A program made the translations under genes and the position numbers. A DNA stretch of 12,008 nt. Source: Planctomycetota bacterium. Its GTDB lineage: Bacteria > Planctomycetota > Phycisphaerae > FEN-1346 > JAACEH01. This document shows positions 5,785 to 11,966 of the stretch, piece by piece. The notes under the pieces are model-generated. The model was not told the origin of the DNA. It was given only the letters and a program-made list of their open reading frames with translations, and did no database searches. The DNA lies in assembly GCA_016935955.1 (NCBI GenBank), contig JAFGPY010000394.1, positions 1 to 12,008 on the forward strand. Direction: 5' to 3'. How positions within the stretch are numbered: the first letter of the stretch is position 1; each line of letters starts with the position of its first letter.

Positions 5785-6891
5785 CTACGGCTGCTCGTCC
5801 TTCTTCGTGTTGTCGGGAGTCGATGCGTCGGGCTCGACCGGCTTGATGGCCACCTTCTCGGTCAGTTGCGGATTGAGCCCTTCGGCGCTGACGACGCGCA
5901 TGGCCTGCATGGCCAGGCCCACCTGGGCCTCGGGATGGACCATGACGTAGACCGTGCGAACGTACTTGTCGCGCTGGGCGAGCTTGGTCTTCAGGTCGTC
6001 CAGCGACGAGGCCTCGCCTTCGAGGCTCATCGTGCCGTCCTTGTTGATCTCGAAGGTCCAGGCCAGCTTCTTGCCCTTGACCTCCTCGCCCGTGGCCTGG
6101 AGGATCAGCTTGACCTCGGTGCCGAGCGGCGGCAGGGCCTCGGTGCGGGCCATGAACATCAGCTCGCTGTTCTTGTCGCTTGACTCGAACGGCAGGTCGA
6201 GGATGGCCGTGGCGAAGTTCGAGACGCAGACGACCGTGCCCTCGTAGTCGGCCGGGAAGTGGCCCTCGTGGATCACGCCGCCGCAGAAGACCCACTTCTG
6301 CGGCTTGGCCGTCTTCTCGGTGTCGGCGTCGTTCATCAGTTCGTGAGCTTCCTTGCGGACGGTCTTGCCGTCGGCCTGCCACTCGACGAAGATGCGCATC
6401 AGCGGACCCGCGGGCGGCAGAAACGTCCCGTCGCCGGCCACGGTCACGGGGTTGCCCGGCGTCAGGCCGAGCAGCATCAGGGCCACGTTGACGTGCAGCG
6501 GGCGGGCCTTCAGGCTGACGATGGCCTCGTGCTCGCGGATGCGATTGCCGCACGCGAACAGCTCCAGGTACCCCTCGCGCAGACAGATGAAGCCGTCGAT
6601 CGTCACGGTCTTGTCCTTGCGGTTGATGACGATGTTCGGCAGGCTTTCGGCCTTGATGACGTCACTGGCCTTCTCGGTGTCGGACAGTTTCGGCGGCGAG
6701 TCGGTTTCGGCCGCCAGCGTCGGCGTGATCACGGTTCCGGCCCCGGTCTGATCGGCGCCGCCCATACCCGTCTTGGGCGCCTCGGCCTCGGCGGCAGGTT
6801 TGTCGGCGGCCGCCGGTTCCTGGGCCGGCGCCGTCGTTGCAACGAGCAGCAGTGCGGCCAGGCACGTCGCGCCCAACAGTCGAATCGTCAT
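5785..6891 (-). CDS. exported YdjY-domain protein with ExbD-like C-terminal region
   Basis: Exported 368-residue protein of unknown role. Residues 1-24 form a signal peptide (TIRLLGATCLAALLLVATTAPAQ); 25-75 is an Ala/Glu/Pro-rich linker. Residues about 82-266 match the YdjY-type domain frequent in planctomycetes: a VTIDGFICLREGYLELFAC strand pair, an EHEAIVSL motif, LMLLGLTPG, and the later DYEGTVVCVSNFATAILDLPF block. Residues about 276-346 (FEINKDGTMSLEGE, a helix, YVMVHPEAQV, then a helix ending in EGLNPQ) resemble the periplasmic domain of ExbD/TolR; this assignment is by pattern only. A Lys/Asp-rich tail ends the protein. Start: a GTG at 6909 is open, but GGGGAG eight bases before the ATG at 6891 and the clean signal peptide favour the ATG. 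It follows the lipoprotein gene by 64 bases, probably in the same transcript, and ends at a hairpin terminator. Confidence 0.75.
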   Translation of the reverse strand: MTIRLLGATCLAALLLVATTAPAQEPAAADKPAAEAEAPKTGMGGADQTGAGTVITPTLAAETDSPPKLSDTEKASDVIKAESLPNIVINRKDKTVTIDGFICLREGYLELFACGNRIREHEAIVSLKARPLHVNVALMLLGLTPGNPVTVAGDGTFLPPAGPLMRIFVEWQADGKTVRKEAHELMNDADTEKTAKPQKWVFCGGVIHEGHFPADYEGTVVCVSNFATAILDLPFESSDKNSELMFMARTEALPPLGTEVKLILQATGEEVKGKKLAWTFEINKDGTMSLEGEASSLDDLKTKLAQRDKYVRTVYVMVHPEAQVGLAMQAMRVVSAEGLNPQLTEKVAIKPVEPDASTPDNTKKDEQP

Positions 6892-6955
6892 GTCAACGGC
6901 TCCCCTCACCAGAGATCTCCTTCTTCCTTCGCGTCCACCCGTTGCCCGCGGAACG

Positions 6956-8230
6956 TCACAGCTTGGCCTTGCAGGCGTTCAGCGTGATCAGGCCGTAGCC
7001 GGTCACCAGCGGCTTGTAGCCCTCGTACCAGCGGTCGGCGTCGTTGGACCACGTGCCGTCTTCGCCCTGCATCTGGATGAGCTTGCCCGAAAGCTCCTTG
7101 CGCCACGGGTGGGCGGTGCCCTGGGCGTCGGTGATCGTCGGCTCGCCGTAGGCACGCAGGGCCTTGGCCATAATCATCAGGTAATAGAAGTGGCCCTGTT
7201 TGCCCACCTCGGGGTTCTCTTCGAGCGTCCAGTGGTCGCCCAGCCACTTCAGCGCCGCCTGGACCCGCTTGTCCTGCTTGTCGAGGCCGCAGTAGATCAG
7301 GCTGAGGAACCCGGCGTAGGTCATCGAGCCGTACCCCTTGAGCCCCTTCTGGCCGGACGGCAGGACGATCTCGGCGGCCTTCGATTCGCCGCCGCCATGC
7401 GGCGTGTAGATGAAGCTGCCGTCCGGCAGGGCGATGAACCGCGCTTCCTCGGTGGCCTGCGTGCGGCTGACGAAAATCAGGGCCTTCTTCAACGCCGGAT
7501 CGTCAGGCTTCAGCCCCGCTTCGCGGACGGCCTGCACGAACCACTGTGTGTTCGACAGGTCCGGACGCTTGTGGCTGCCGTAGCCCGCGCCGCCAAAGTC
7601 CACCGACTCGGCGCCCAGGCCTTCGCCCTCGTCCCACTGCAAATCCTTCAGGAACTCCAGGGCCTTGGCCGACGCCTCGTCGTACTTCTTGTCGCCCGTG
7701 GCCTTCATCACCATCAGCGAGATCGACGTCGTGTAGTTGCGGTAGCCTTTGCCTTCCTCGTAGATGCCGCCGTCTTCCTTCTGGAACTTCACCAGGTAGT
7801 CCAGGGCCTTGACCATCATCGGATCGTCGACCGGCACGCCCACCCGCAGCAGCCCCAGGATGGCCACGCTCGAAATGCCCATGTCGCTGGCCTTCGCATC
7901 GTCGGTCGGCAACCAGCCGCCGTCGGCCTGCTGCGTCTTGCGCAGGTAGGCGATCGCCTTGTCGATAGCCGCCTGCGTGCCCGGGGTCACGTAATCCGGG
8001 TCGCCCGCTGACGGGGCCTCGGCGGTTTCCTTCGGGGCCTCGGCGGCTTCCTTCAGAGTCTCGGCGGGCGCTGCGGGCTCGGGTTCCGTTGTCGCCGGCG
8101 CGGTCGTTGCGGGCTGCTTCGCCGACGAGTCGCCGCCAGTGGCAGTCGGCTTGGGTTCCTTGCTGCATGAAGTCACGATCACGCACATCGCAAGCAGAAC
8201 CGGCAGCCACAGAAAGGTCAGTCGTCGCAT
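6956..8230 (-). CDS. prenyltransferase/squalene-cyclase repeat lipoprotein
   Basis: Envelope lipoprotein of 424 residues. The signal peptide (1-21) ends in a lipobox, VTSC, with lipidated C22. Residues 23-80 are a low-complexity Ala/Pro/Glu/Thr linker with short repeats (EAPKETAEAP). Residues about 84-424 carry the helical repeats of the terpene-cyclase/prenyltransferase-like alpha-alpha barrel, marked by DGGWLP (103-108), DGGIYEE (153-159), MTYAGFLSLIYCGL and DGTWSNDADRWYEGY near the end. The acidic DxDD motif of squalene-hopene cyclase is absent, so a cyclase reaction is unlikely; in planctomycetes such proteins are usually uncharacterised surface proteins. The ATG has GAGGAG six bases upstream. 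It is the promoter-proximal gene of a probable two-gene unit with the YdjY protein, suggesting that the two act together at the envelope. Confidence 0.82.
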   Translation of the reverse strand: MRRLTFLWLPVLLAMCVIVTSCSKEPKPTATGGDSSAKQPATTAPATTEPEPAAPAETLKEAAEAPKETAEAPSAGDPDYVTPGTQAAIDKAIAYLRKTQQADGGWLPTDDAKASDMGISSVAILGLLRVGVPVDDPMMVKALDYLVKFQKEDGGIYEEGKGYRNYTTSISLMVMKATGDKKYDEASAKALEFLKDLQWDEGEGLGAESVDFGGAGYGSHKRPDLSNTQWFVQAVREAGLKPDDPALKKALIFVSRTQATEEARFIALPDGSFIYTPHGGGESKAAEIVLPSGQKGLKGYGSMTYAGFLSLIYCGLDKQDKRVQAALKWLGDHWTLEENPEVGKQGHFYYLMIMAKALRAYGEPTITDAQGTAHPWRKELSGKLIQMQGEDGTWSNDADRWYEGYKPLVTGYGLITLNACKAKL

Positions 8231-8567
8231 GGTCTTCTCCTCATTCTCAGTGTCGAAATCTTGTCTTCCATACGGTCGCCCATTATACGCATGAACGCCC
8301 GCTTACCGCAAGCAAACCCATCCGCAACGTCTGCCGCCGACGTCCCGCATCGCGGGGAGGAACGTCGTGTCGGCGCGCACAGTCCTCGTATCACATACTG
8401 CGGCGCGCAAGAAACGTGCCGTCTTCGAGTGTCGCTTGCGGAAGTTCGGGAATGTGCGTTTTCAGTGTCAGCAGGGGGCTTCGCCGCCATTGGACGTGCG
8501 ATCGCTCGGACCGTCCGTGCACACGCGATGTCCACGACTGCACACTCCTTGTGCTGGCCGCGGGAAC
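8231..8567. other. 337-base gap with promoter and one possible hairpin
   Basis: This gap separates the deacetylase gene end from the lipoprotein gene start, both on the minus strand. It holds the lipoprotein promoter (8282-8311) and a possible structure at 8335-8375. There CCCGC/GCGGG (8344-8356) is nested inside CGACGT/ACGTCG (8338-8367), or alternatively inside CGCCGAC/GTCGGCG. None of the window's repeat families occurs here. A 105-codon minus frame crosses it but has no SD and no protein-like composition. I see nothing else. Confidence 0.4.
8282..8311 (-). promoter_or_regulatory. promoter of the lipoprotein/YdjY unit
   Basis: Minus strand: perfect TATAAT (8282-8287) followed by GGG. TTGCGG (8306-8311), 18 bases upstream, is a weak -35 that keeps only the TTG. 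The leader would be about 45 bases. Confidence 0.55.
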
Positions 8568-9725
8568 TCAGGGCTGTTTGCCCTTGGCCGACTTCGCGGT
8601 TGTCGGGGCGAGTTTCGACGGCGCGGCGTCGGCTTCAGCGGCGCGGTCGGCCGGCAGCGAGACGCCGGCGAACTTCGTCAGCAGGTTGGCGATGCTCAGG
8701 TACTGGATTCGCCAGGCCTCCTGCGAGTAGCCGCCGCTGGTGACGTGGAGGACGGGAATGCCGCGCCGGCGGGCCTGGCCGACGGCGTACTCGTCGCGGG
8801 CGACGATGCCCTCGATCGTCATGCCGAAACCGGCCAGCGGATCGCCGCGATAGGTGTCCACGCCCGCCAGCACGACGACCAGCTCGGGCTTGTGGTCGTC
8901 GAGCAGGGAAGGCAACTCCTCGGTCAGGACTTCCATGTAAGCCTCGTCGTCCACAGGCAGCCAGAGGCCGCGGTCCAGGTCGCTCGTGGCCTTCGGTTTG
9001 GGGTAGAGGTCTTCCTGGTGGATGCTGAAGGTGAAGACGTCGCGATCGCCGGCGAAGATGCGGGCGTTGCCGTTGCCCTGGTGCACGTCGAGATCGACCA
9101 GCAGCACGCGGCGCAGCAGACCCTCGCGCTGCAACTGGCGAACGGCGATCGGCACGTCGGCGTAGATGCAGAATCCTTCGCCGTGATCGGCATGGGCGTG
9201 GTGATAGCCGCCGCCCAGGTTGATGCCCAGGCCGCACTGCCACGCGAGCCGCGCGGCCAGAACCGTGCCGCCGGTGGTCACGCGGAAGGCTGTCAGCAGG
9301 CGGTCGTCCACCGTGCCGCTCGGGAGGATGGCCACCGCACCGTTCTCCAGGTAGCGGCCCACGTTCGACGGGCTGCGCAGCTTGGCCAGGTACTCGGGCG
9401 TGTGGACCGACAGCAGCATCTCGTCGCTGACCTCGCCGGGGACGAAGAAGTCGGGGGCCGCCAGGTAGCCGCCGTCAACCAGGGCCCGGGCCATGCGGCG
9501 GTACTTGTGAATGTCGAAGGAGTGCGACTTCTCGAAGCCCCAGAGGTCGATTTCGTAGCGGCTGGAATAGACGACGGCGGCGCGGCCGTTGAGCAGCCGG
9601 CCCGGCCGCGCGTCCCATGTGGCCGACTCGAAGGCTGTCCGGCAACCGCTGCATGACAGGGCGCAGAACGGCATCAGCACCAGCAGTACGCCGAGCGATT
9701 TCGCCGTGCGACGTTTCAGCATCAT
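8568..9725 (-). CDS. exported class IV (HDAC11-like) histone deacetylase family protein
   Basis: Zinc-dependent amidohydrolase of the arginase/deacetylase fold, 385 residues, removing an acyl group from lysine or a small amine. All expected catalytic residues are present: the His pair in GGGYHHAHADHGEGF (H175, H176); zinc ligands D213 and H215 in VDLDVHQGNGN and D290 in AGVDTYRGDP; and Tyr333 in SGGYS. The GGGYHHAHADHGEGFCIYAD block, YPKPKA and TSGGYSQEAWRI resemble human HDAC11 more than class I or II enzymes. Unusually, the first 28 residues look like an export signal (KRR, a hydrophobic core, then CALSCSGC), with a possible but imperfect lipobox at C25, so the enzyme may act outside the cytoplasm. 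Substrates could be acetylated polyamines, acyl-amines or acylated cell-wall material; this is open. A Lys/Ala-rich tail ends the protein. The ATG has GGGAAGG five bases upstream; the next codon is also ATG. Confidence 0.85.
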   Translation of the reverse strand: MMLKRRTAKSLGVLLVLMPFCALSCSGCRTAFESATWDARPGRLLNGRAAVVYSSRYEIDLWGFEKSHSFDIHKYRRMARALVDGGYLAAPDFFVPGEVSDEMLLSVHTPEYLAKLRSPSNVGRYLENGAVAILPSGTVDDRLLTAFRVTTGGTVLAARLAWQCGLGINLGGGYHHAHADHGEGFCIYADVPIAVRQLQREGLLRRVLLVDLDVHQGNGNARIFAGDRDVFTFSIHQEDLYPKPKATSDLDRGLWLPVDDEAYMEVLTEELPSLLDDHKPELVVVLAGVDTYRGDPLAGFGMTIEGIVARDEYAVGQARRRGIPVLHVTSGGYSQEAWRIQYLSIANLLTKFAGVSLPADRAAEADAAPSKLAPTTAKSAKGKQP

Positions 9726-9760
9726 GATTGCCTTCCCGCATCCCCGACCGAGCGGTTCCC

Positions 9761-9769
9761 ATTATGACA
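9761..9769 (-). promoter_or_regulatory. extended -10 promoter of the deacetylase gene
   Basis: Minus strand TGTCATAAT: CATAAT (9761-9766) preceded by TG-n, an extended -10, and followed by GGG. No -35 is apparent, which suits an extended -10 promoter. The leader would be about 30 bases. Confidence 0.45.
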
Positions 9770-9866
9770 CGCCGCGCTCGTCGTGGCACGTCCTTTCTCG
9801 GCGCGGCCCGCGGGGACCCGTCACAGGAATAGACGCACGTGGGCGGTCCGGAGTTCGGCGAAGCGG

Positions 9867-9895
9867 TTGTCATGGTGCGACGGTCCTGCTAGGAT
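9867..9895 (+). promoter_or_regulatory. promoter of the COQ7-like gene
   Basis: TTGTCA (9867-9872, 5 of 6), a 17-base spacer, then TAGGAT (9890-9895, 4 of 6). The transcript would carry a leader of about 150 bases that includes the hairpin pair at 9943-10025. Confidence 0.5.
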
Positions 9896-9942
9896 GGCCA
9901 CCTGAAGAGGTCGGACAGATCCCGCGCGGCCGTGGGCGTGCG

Positions 9943-10025
9943 CTCTGACAAGCCCCCGGCATTGCCGGGGGATCGAGAGTTTCCGAGCAGATCGTATCCC
10001 ACCGCAGTGCGGCGGGCTTGTACGA
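9943..10025. repeat. inverted covarying hairpin pair with ACAAG bulge
   Basis: Copy 1 (plus, 9943-9979) has outer stem CTCT/AGAG, a bulge containing ACAAG, inner 8-bp stem CCCCCGGC/GCCGGGGG with ATT loop, then AT. Copy 2 (minus, 10025-9992) has outer stem TCGT/ACGA, the same ACAAG, inner stem CCCGCCGC/GCGGTGGG with ACT loop, then AT. The outer stems differ completely yet pair in both. The inner stems differ by one fully compensated pair and by one C-G to G-T change. ACAAGCCC and GGGAT are identical. The stem-bulge-stem shape under base-pair conservation indicates selection on folded DNA or RNA. The family differs from the TGTAGC and GTGCCATG hairpins. Confidence 0.7.
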
Positions 10026-10053
10026 CGTCCGGCACCTGGCAAGCGGAGCGATG

Positions 10054-10617
10054 ATGAGCGACGACACGCCGCACTGCACGGAGCAGACGATTCGCCGCGA
10101 GATGCAGACTCGCGACGTGCGCCTTCGCGCCGCCGCGACGACGCCCGCCCAGCGGCGCGCGGCTCGTAAGACGTTGCGGACCATCAATCGCCTGGAGACC
10201 ATGGCCGTGCAGGTCTACCGCGCCCAGTGGTCGCCCCGGCTGACCGAGTTGAACCGCCAGTTGATCGCCGCGATGGACAACGAACTGGTGCACCAGGCCG
10301 ACAGTCTGTCGCGGCTGATGGAGTACGGCGGCAGGCCGATGCTCCTGCGGGCGCCGTTCTACGTCGTCGGGTGGGTGATGGGCCGCGTCTCGCGGATGCT
10401 CGGCGTGCGGGCCATGATGCGGCTGGGGGCGTGGGTCGAGGGCAAGGCGATCGACCACTACGCACACCTGACGGTCGCCATGGAATGGGACCCCCAGACG
10501 CACGAGATGCTGATGCGGATGTGGGACGACGAGAAGTGTCACCACAGCCGCTGGACCTACTTCCTGAACCATCCCGATGAGGCCCTGGCGCCGCCACGGG
10601 CGGAAGACGGCCGCTGA
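10054..10617 (+). CDS. COQ7-like diiron (ferritin-like) protein
   Basis: Probable diiron-carboxylate monooxygenase of the COQ7/demethoxyubiquinone hydroxylase family, 187 residues. Seen: a basic N-terminal extension (1-40), then a four-helix bundle carrying the ligand pattern E48 (INRLETMAVQVYRAQ), E77-x-x-H80 (NELVHQ), E129 (WVEGKAIDHY) and E160-x-x-H163 (DDEKCHH). Spacing closely follows COQ7 enzymes as I recall them. A hydrophobic stretch (about 98-118) fits the family's membrane-surface helix. COQ7 hydroxylates a ubiquinone precursor, but planctomycetes are generally menaquinone users, so the substrate here may differ. Start: an open TTG at 10018 lies inside a hairpin. GGAG sits five bases before the second of two ATGs (10054) and only two before the first (10051), so 10054 is preferred. 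The gene stands alone with its own promoter and a long structured leader. Confidence 0.78.
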   Translation: MSDDTPHCTEQTIRREMQTRDVRLRAAATTPAQRRAARKTLRTINRLETMAVQVYRAQWSPRLTELNRQLIAAMDNELVHQADSLSRLMEYGGRPMLLRAPFYVVGWVMGRVSRMLGVRAMMRLGAWVEGKAIDHYAHLTVAMEWDPQTHEMLMRMWDDEKCHHSRWTYFLNHPDEALAPPRAEDGR

Positions 10618-10627
10618 CATTCGTTGA

Positions 10628-10704
10628 GGGTGCCATGCCTGCCCCTGCAGGCATGCGTGAGGCAAGGGACGTTCGGCATGGCTGCGGGGCAGCCATGGCA
10701 CCCC
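10628..10704. repeat. inverted hairpin pair, GGGTGCCATG family
   Basis: Left unit: head GGGTGCCATG, stem CATGCCTGC (10634-10642), CCCT loop, GCAGGCATG (10647-10655). Right unit, inverted: CATGGCTGC (10677-10685), GGG loop, GCAGCCATG (10689-10697), then GCACCCC, the head on the minus strand. Exactly 21 bases (10656-10676) separate the stems, as in the other two pairs. Confidence 0.78.
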
Positions 10705-10737
10705 GGCGATCAAGGGGTGAACCATAATGTTACCAAA

Positions 10738-10846
10738 GGGTGCCATGCTTGTGCTTGCACAAGCATGCCGCTCGGGTAAGGCCTTGCGCATGCTTCTCCC
10801 CTTCGACAGGCTCAGGGCCTGACGGCAAGGAGACGCGTGGCGCCCC
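10738..10846. repeat. inverted hairpin pair, GGGTGCCATG family, long-loop right unit
   Basis: Left unit: GGGTGCCATG head (from 10738), 11-bp stem CATGCTTGTGC (10744-10754)/GCACAAGCATG (10757-10767) with a TT loop. Right unit: CATGCTTCTCC (10789-10799) pairs with GGAGACGCGTG (10829-10839) with one mismatch and one wobble, around a loop containing CCCTTCGACAGGCTCAGGG. The head reads GGGGCGCC on the minus strand. The spacer is again 21 bases (10768-10788). The right unit is an inverted near-copy of the left unit at 5551-5607. Confidence 0.75.
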
Positions 10847-10860
10847 TCACCGAAGAACGC

Positions 10861-10890
10861 AGGGCGACGAAGCATTGGCTCCGTCGCCCT
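10861..10890. terminator. stem-loop between convergent genes, possible terminator
   Basis: AGGGCGACG (10861-10869) and CGTCGCCCT (10882-10890) form a perfect 9-bp stem with a 12-base loop. It lies 30 bases beyond the isomerase stop. On the plus strand it is followed by TCTTGGTTTCC, on the minus strand by GCGTTCTTCGG. T-rich but not a clean T-run either way, so only a plausible two-way terminator. Confidence 0.4.
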
Positions 10891-10920
10891 TCTTGGTTTC
10901 CATTCGGTTTCGCGCCGCGG

Positions 10921-11778
10921 CTACTTGACGCGCCGCTCGATGGCTTTCAGGTACTTGATGTCCTCGGGCAGTTTCTCGTCGGTCTTCTTGGCAGTGTTGA
11001 AATCCTCGAAGCTCAGCCAGCCGTTGTAGCCGACGGCCTTCAGGGCCCGCAGCAGTTCCTCGAAGTCCACGCAGCCGTTCTTCATGGCCGCGAAGGTCGG
11101 CTTCCAGACGACGGCCCCGTCGGTCGTCGCGCCGGTGACTTCCCACCGCGAGTTCTTGATGTGCACGTGGGCCAGGTACCCGCCGAGCATCTCCAGGCCC
11201 ATCTGGTACTGCTCGTAGCCTTCGTAGACCATGTTGCCCGGATCGAAGATGATGCCGATCTGCTTCGGTGAGAAGTTGCCGCAGAACTGCGCCGCCGCGG
11301 CGGCGCTGGCCGTGATGATGCCCATGTGAATCTCGATCACCGGCTTGACCTTGAAGCGTGCGGCGTACTTGACCACCTTCGCGTAGTCGCGCACGGCCTT
11401 CGAGTAGATCTTCTTCCAGCCGATCGTCTTGTCGTAGCGCGGCACGCCGATGCGCACCAGCGGTGCGCCCAGGGCGGCCGCGGCCTCGATGGCCGGCTTG
11501 TACTTGTCGGGCTCGCTGCATCCGGCGTAGGCGGCCAGCGACGGCATCTTCAGACCGGCCGCGCGGCACAGCTTCTTGATCTCGGGAACTTCCTTCTCCC
11601 AGGTGCGCGGGTCGATCGTGGCCATGTTGCCGCCCCAGAAGCCGGCCTTCGGATCGACGTTGTCGGGACGGTTGTAGAACCGCCACTCCACGCCGTCGTA
11701 GCCCCACTTCTTCAGCCGCTTGACCGCGTCCTGCGGAACGTACTCCGGCATGCAGACCGTAAAGACCGAGTACTTCAC
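10921..11778 (-). CDS. sugar phosphate isomerase/epimerase-like TIM-barrel protein
   Basis: Member of the xylose-isomerase-like (AP_endonuc_2) superfamily, 285 residues, probably a metal-dependent isomerase, epimerase or lyase on a sugar or inositol-type substrate. Seen: N-terminal VKYSVFTVCMPEY first strand; YDGVEWRF; VIEIHMG with metal-ligand candidate E149 and H151; IIFDPGN with D179; LAHVHIKNSR with H204 and H206; and WLSFEDF with E258. Together these give the Glu/Asp/His/Glu metal site of the fold. No signal peptide is visible with the chosen start, so it is cytoplasmic. Start: the frame stays open to an ATG at 11862, but AAAGGAGAG (11783-11791) lies four bases before the GTG at 11778, exactly where homologous sequence begins. 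The exact substrate cannot be told within this broad family. It has its own strong promoter (11869-11897). Confidence 0.88.
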   Translation of the reverse strand: MKYSVFTVCMPEYVPQDAVKRLKKWGYDGVEWRFYNRPDNVDPKAGFWGGNMATIDPRTWEKEVPEIKKLCRAAGLKMPSLAAYAGCSEPDKYKPAIEAAAALGAPLVRIGVPRYDKTIGWKKIYSKAVRDYAKVVKYAARFKVKPVIEIHMGIITASAAAAAQFCGNFSPKQIGIIFDPGNMVYEGYEQYQMGLEMLGGYLAHVHIKNSRWEVTGATTDGAVVWKPTFAAMKNGCVDFEELLRALKAVGYNGWLSFEDFNTAKKTDEKLPEDIKYLKAIERRVK

Positions 11779-11782
11779 GTCG

Positions 11783-11791
11783 CTCTCCTTT
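11783..11791 (-). promoter_or_regulatory. strong SD fixing a GTG start
   Basis: Minus-strand AAAGGAGAG is followed by CGAC and the GTG at 11778. It outweighs the upstream in-frame ATG at 11862, which would also fall at the predicted transcription start. Confidence 0.75.
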
Positions 11792-11868
11792 CGCCAGTGG
11801 CCGCCCCGAGAGCGAGGCGGTTTCTCCCTTGCGCCGTGCAGCCGGCGAGCGCCGACCGCCAAGCCGAA

Positions 11869-11897
11869 ATTTTAGTTGCATGTTTTCACGGCGTCAA
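11869..11897 (-). promoter_or_regulatory. sigma70-type promoter of the isomerase-like gene
   Basis: Minus strand: TTGACG (11892-11897, 5 of 6), a 17-base spacer, TAAAAT (11869-11874, 5 of 6). It would start transcription near 11862 and give a leader of about 85 bases. No obvious operator palindrome flanks it. Confidence 0.65.
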
Positions 11898-11966
11898 TCA
11901 AACTGTTTTGCGGTTGCGTTGCGGCGGCCCGACGATCGGTTCGATTCATCACGTGGGAGCAGCAGG

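Larger units (their letters stand above)
9726..10053. other. 328-base divergent regulatory gap
   Basis: The gap lies between the deacetylase gene (minus) and the COQ7-like gene (plus). It holds, in order, the deacetylase -10 element, a run from 9770 to 9866 in which I see nothing, the plus-strand promoter at 9867-9895, and the ACAAG hairpin pair at 9943-10025. No protein-like frame is present. Confidence 0.5.
10618..10920. other. 303-base convergent gap filled with repeats
   Basis: The gap lies between the COQ7-like gene end and the end of the minus-strand isomerase gene. It consists almost wholly of two inverted hairpin pairs (10628-10704, 10738-10846) and a stem-loop (10861-10890). Frames crossing it on either strand come from the repeats and show no SD or family. 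Confidence 0.6.

Noticed and set aside
6773..8011. 412-codon plus-strand open frame opposite the lipoprotein gene
   Set aside because: Antisense shadow of a well-supported lipoprotein gene; the composition is rich in Arg, Val, Leu and His repeats without any family motif.
8218..8535. 105-codon minus frame in the gap upstream of the lipoprotein gene
   Set aside because: It overlaps the lipoprotein start and its promoter, is rich in Arg, Ala and Cys, and has no SD.
8367..9656. 429-codon plus-strand open frame opposite the deacetylase gene
   Set aside because: Antisense to an intact deacetylase with all catalytic residues; no SD or domain signal.
10628..10846. CRISPR array or riboswitch in the repeat cluster
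   Set aside because: Units are inverted pairs with variable stems and no unique spacers between direct repeats, and the cluster lies between gene 3' ends, not in a leader.
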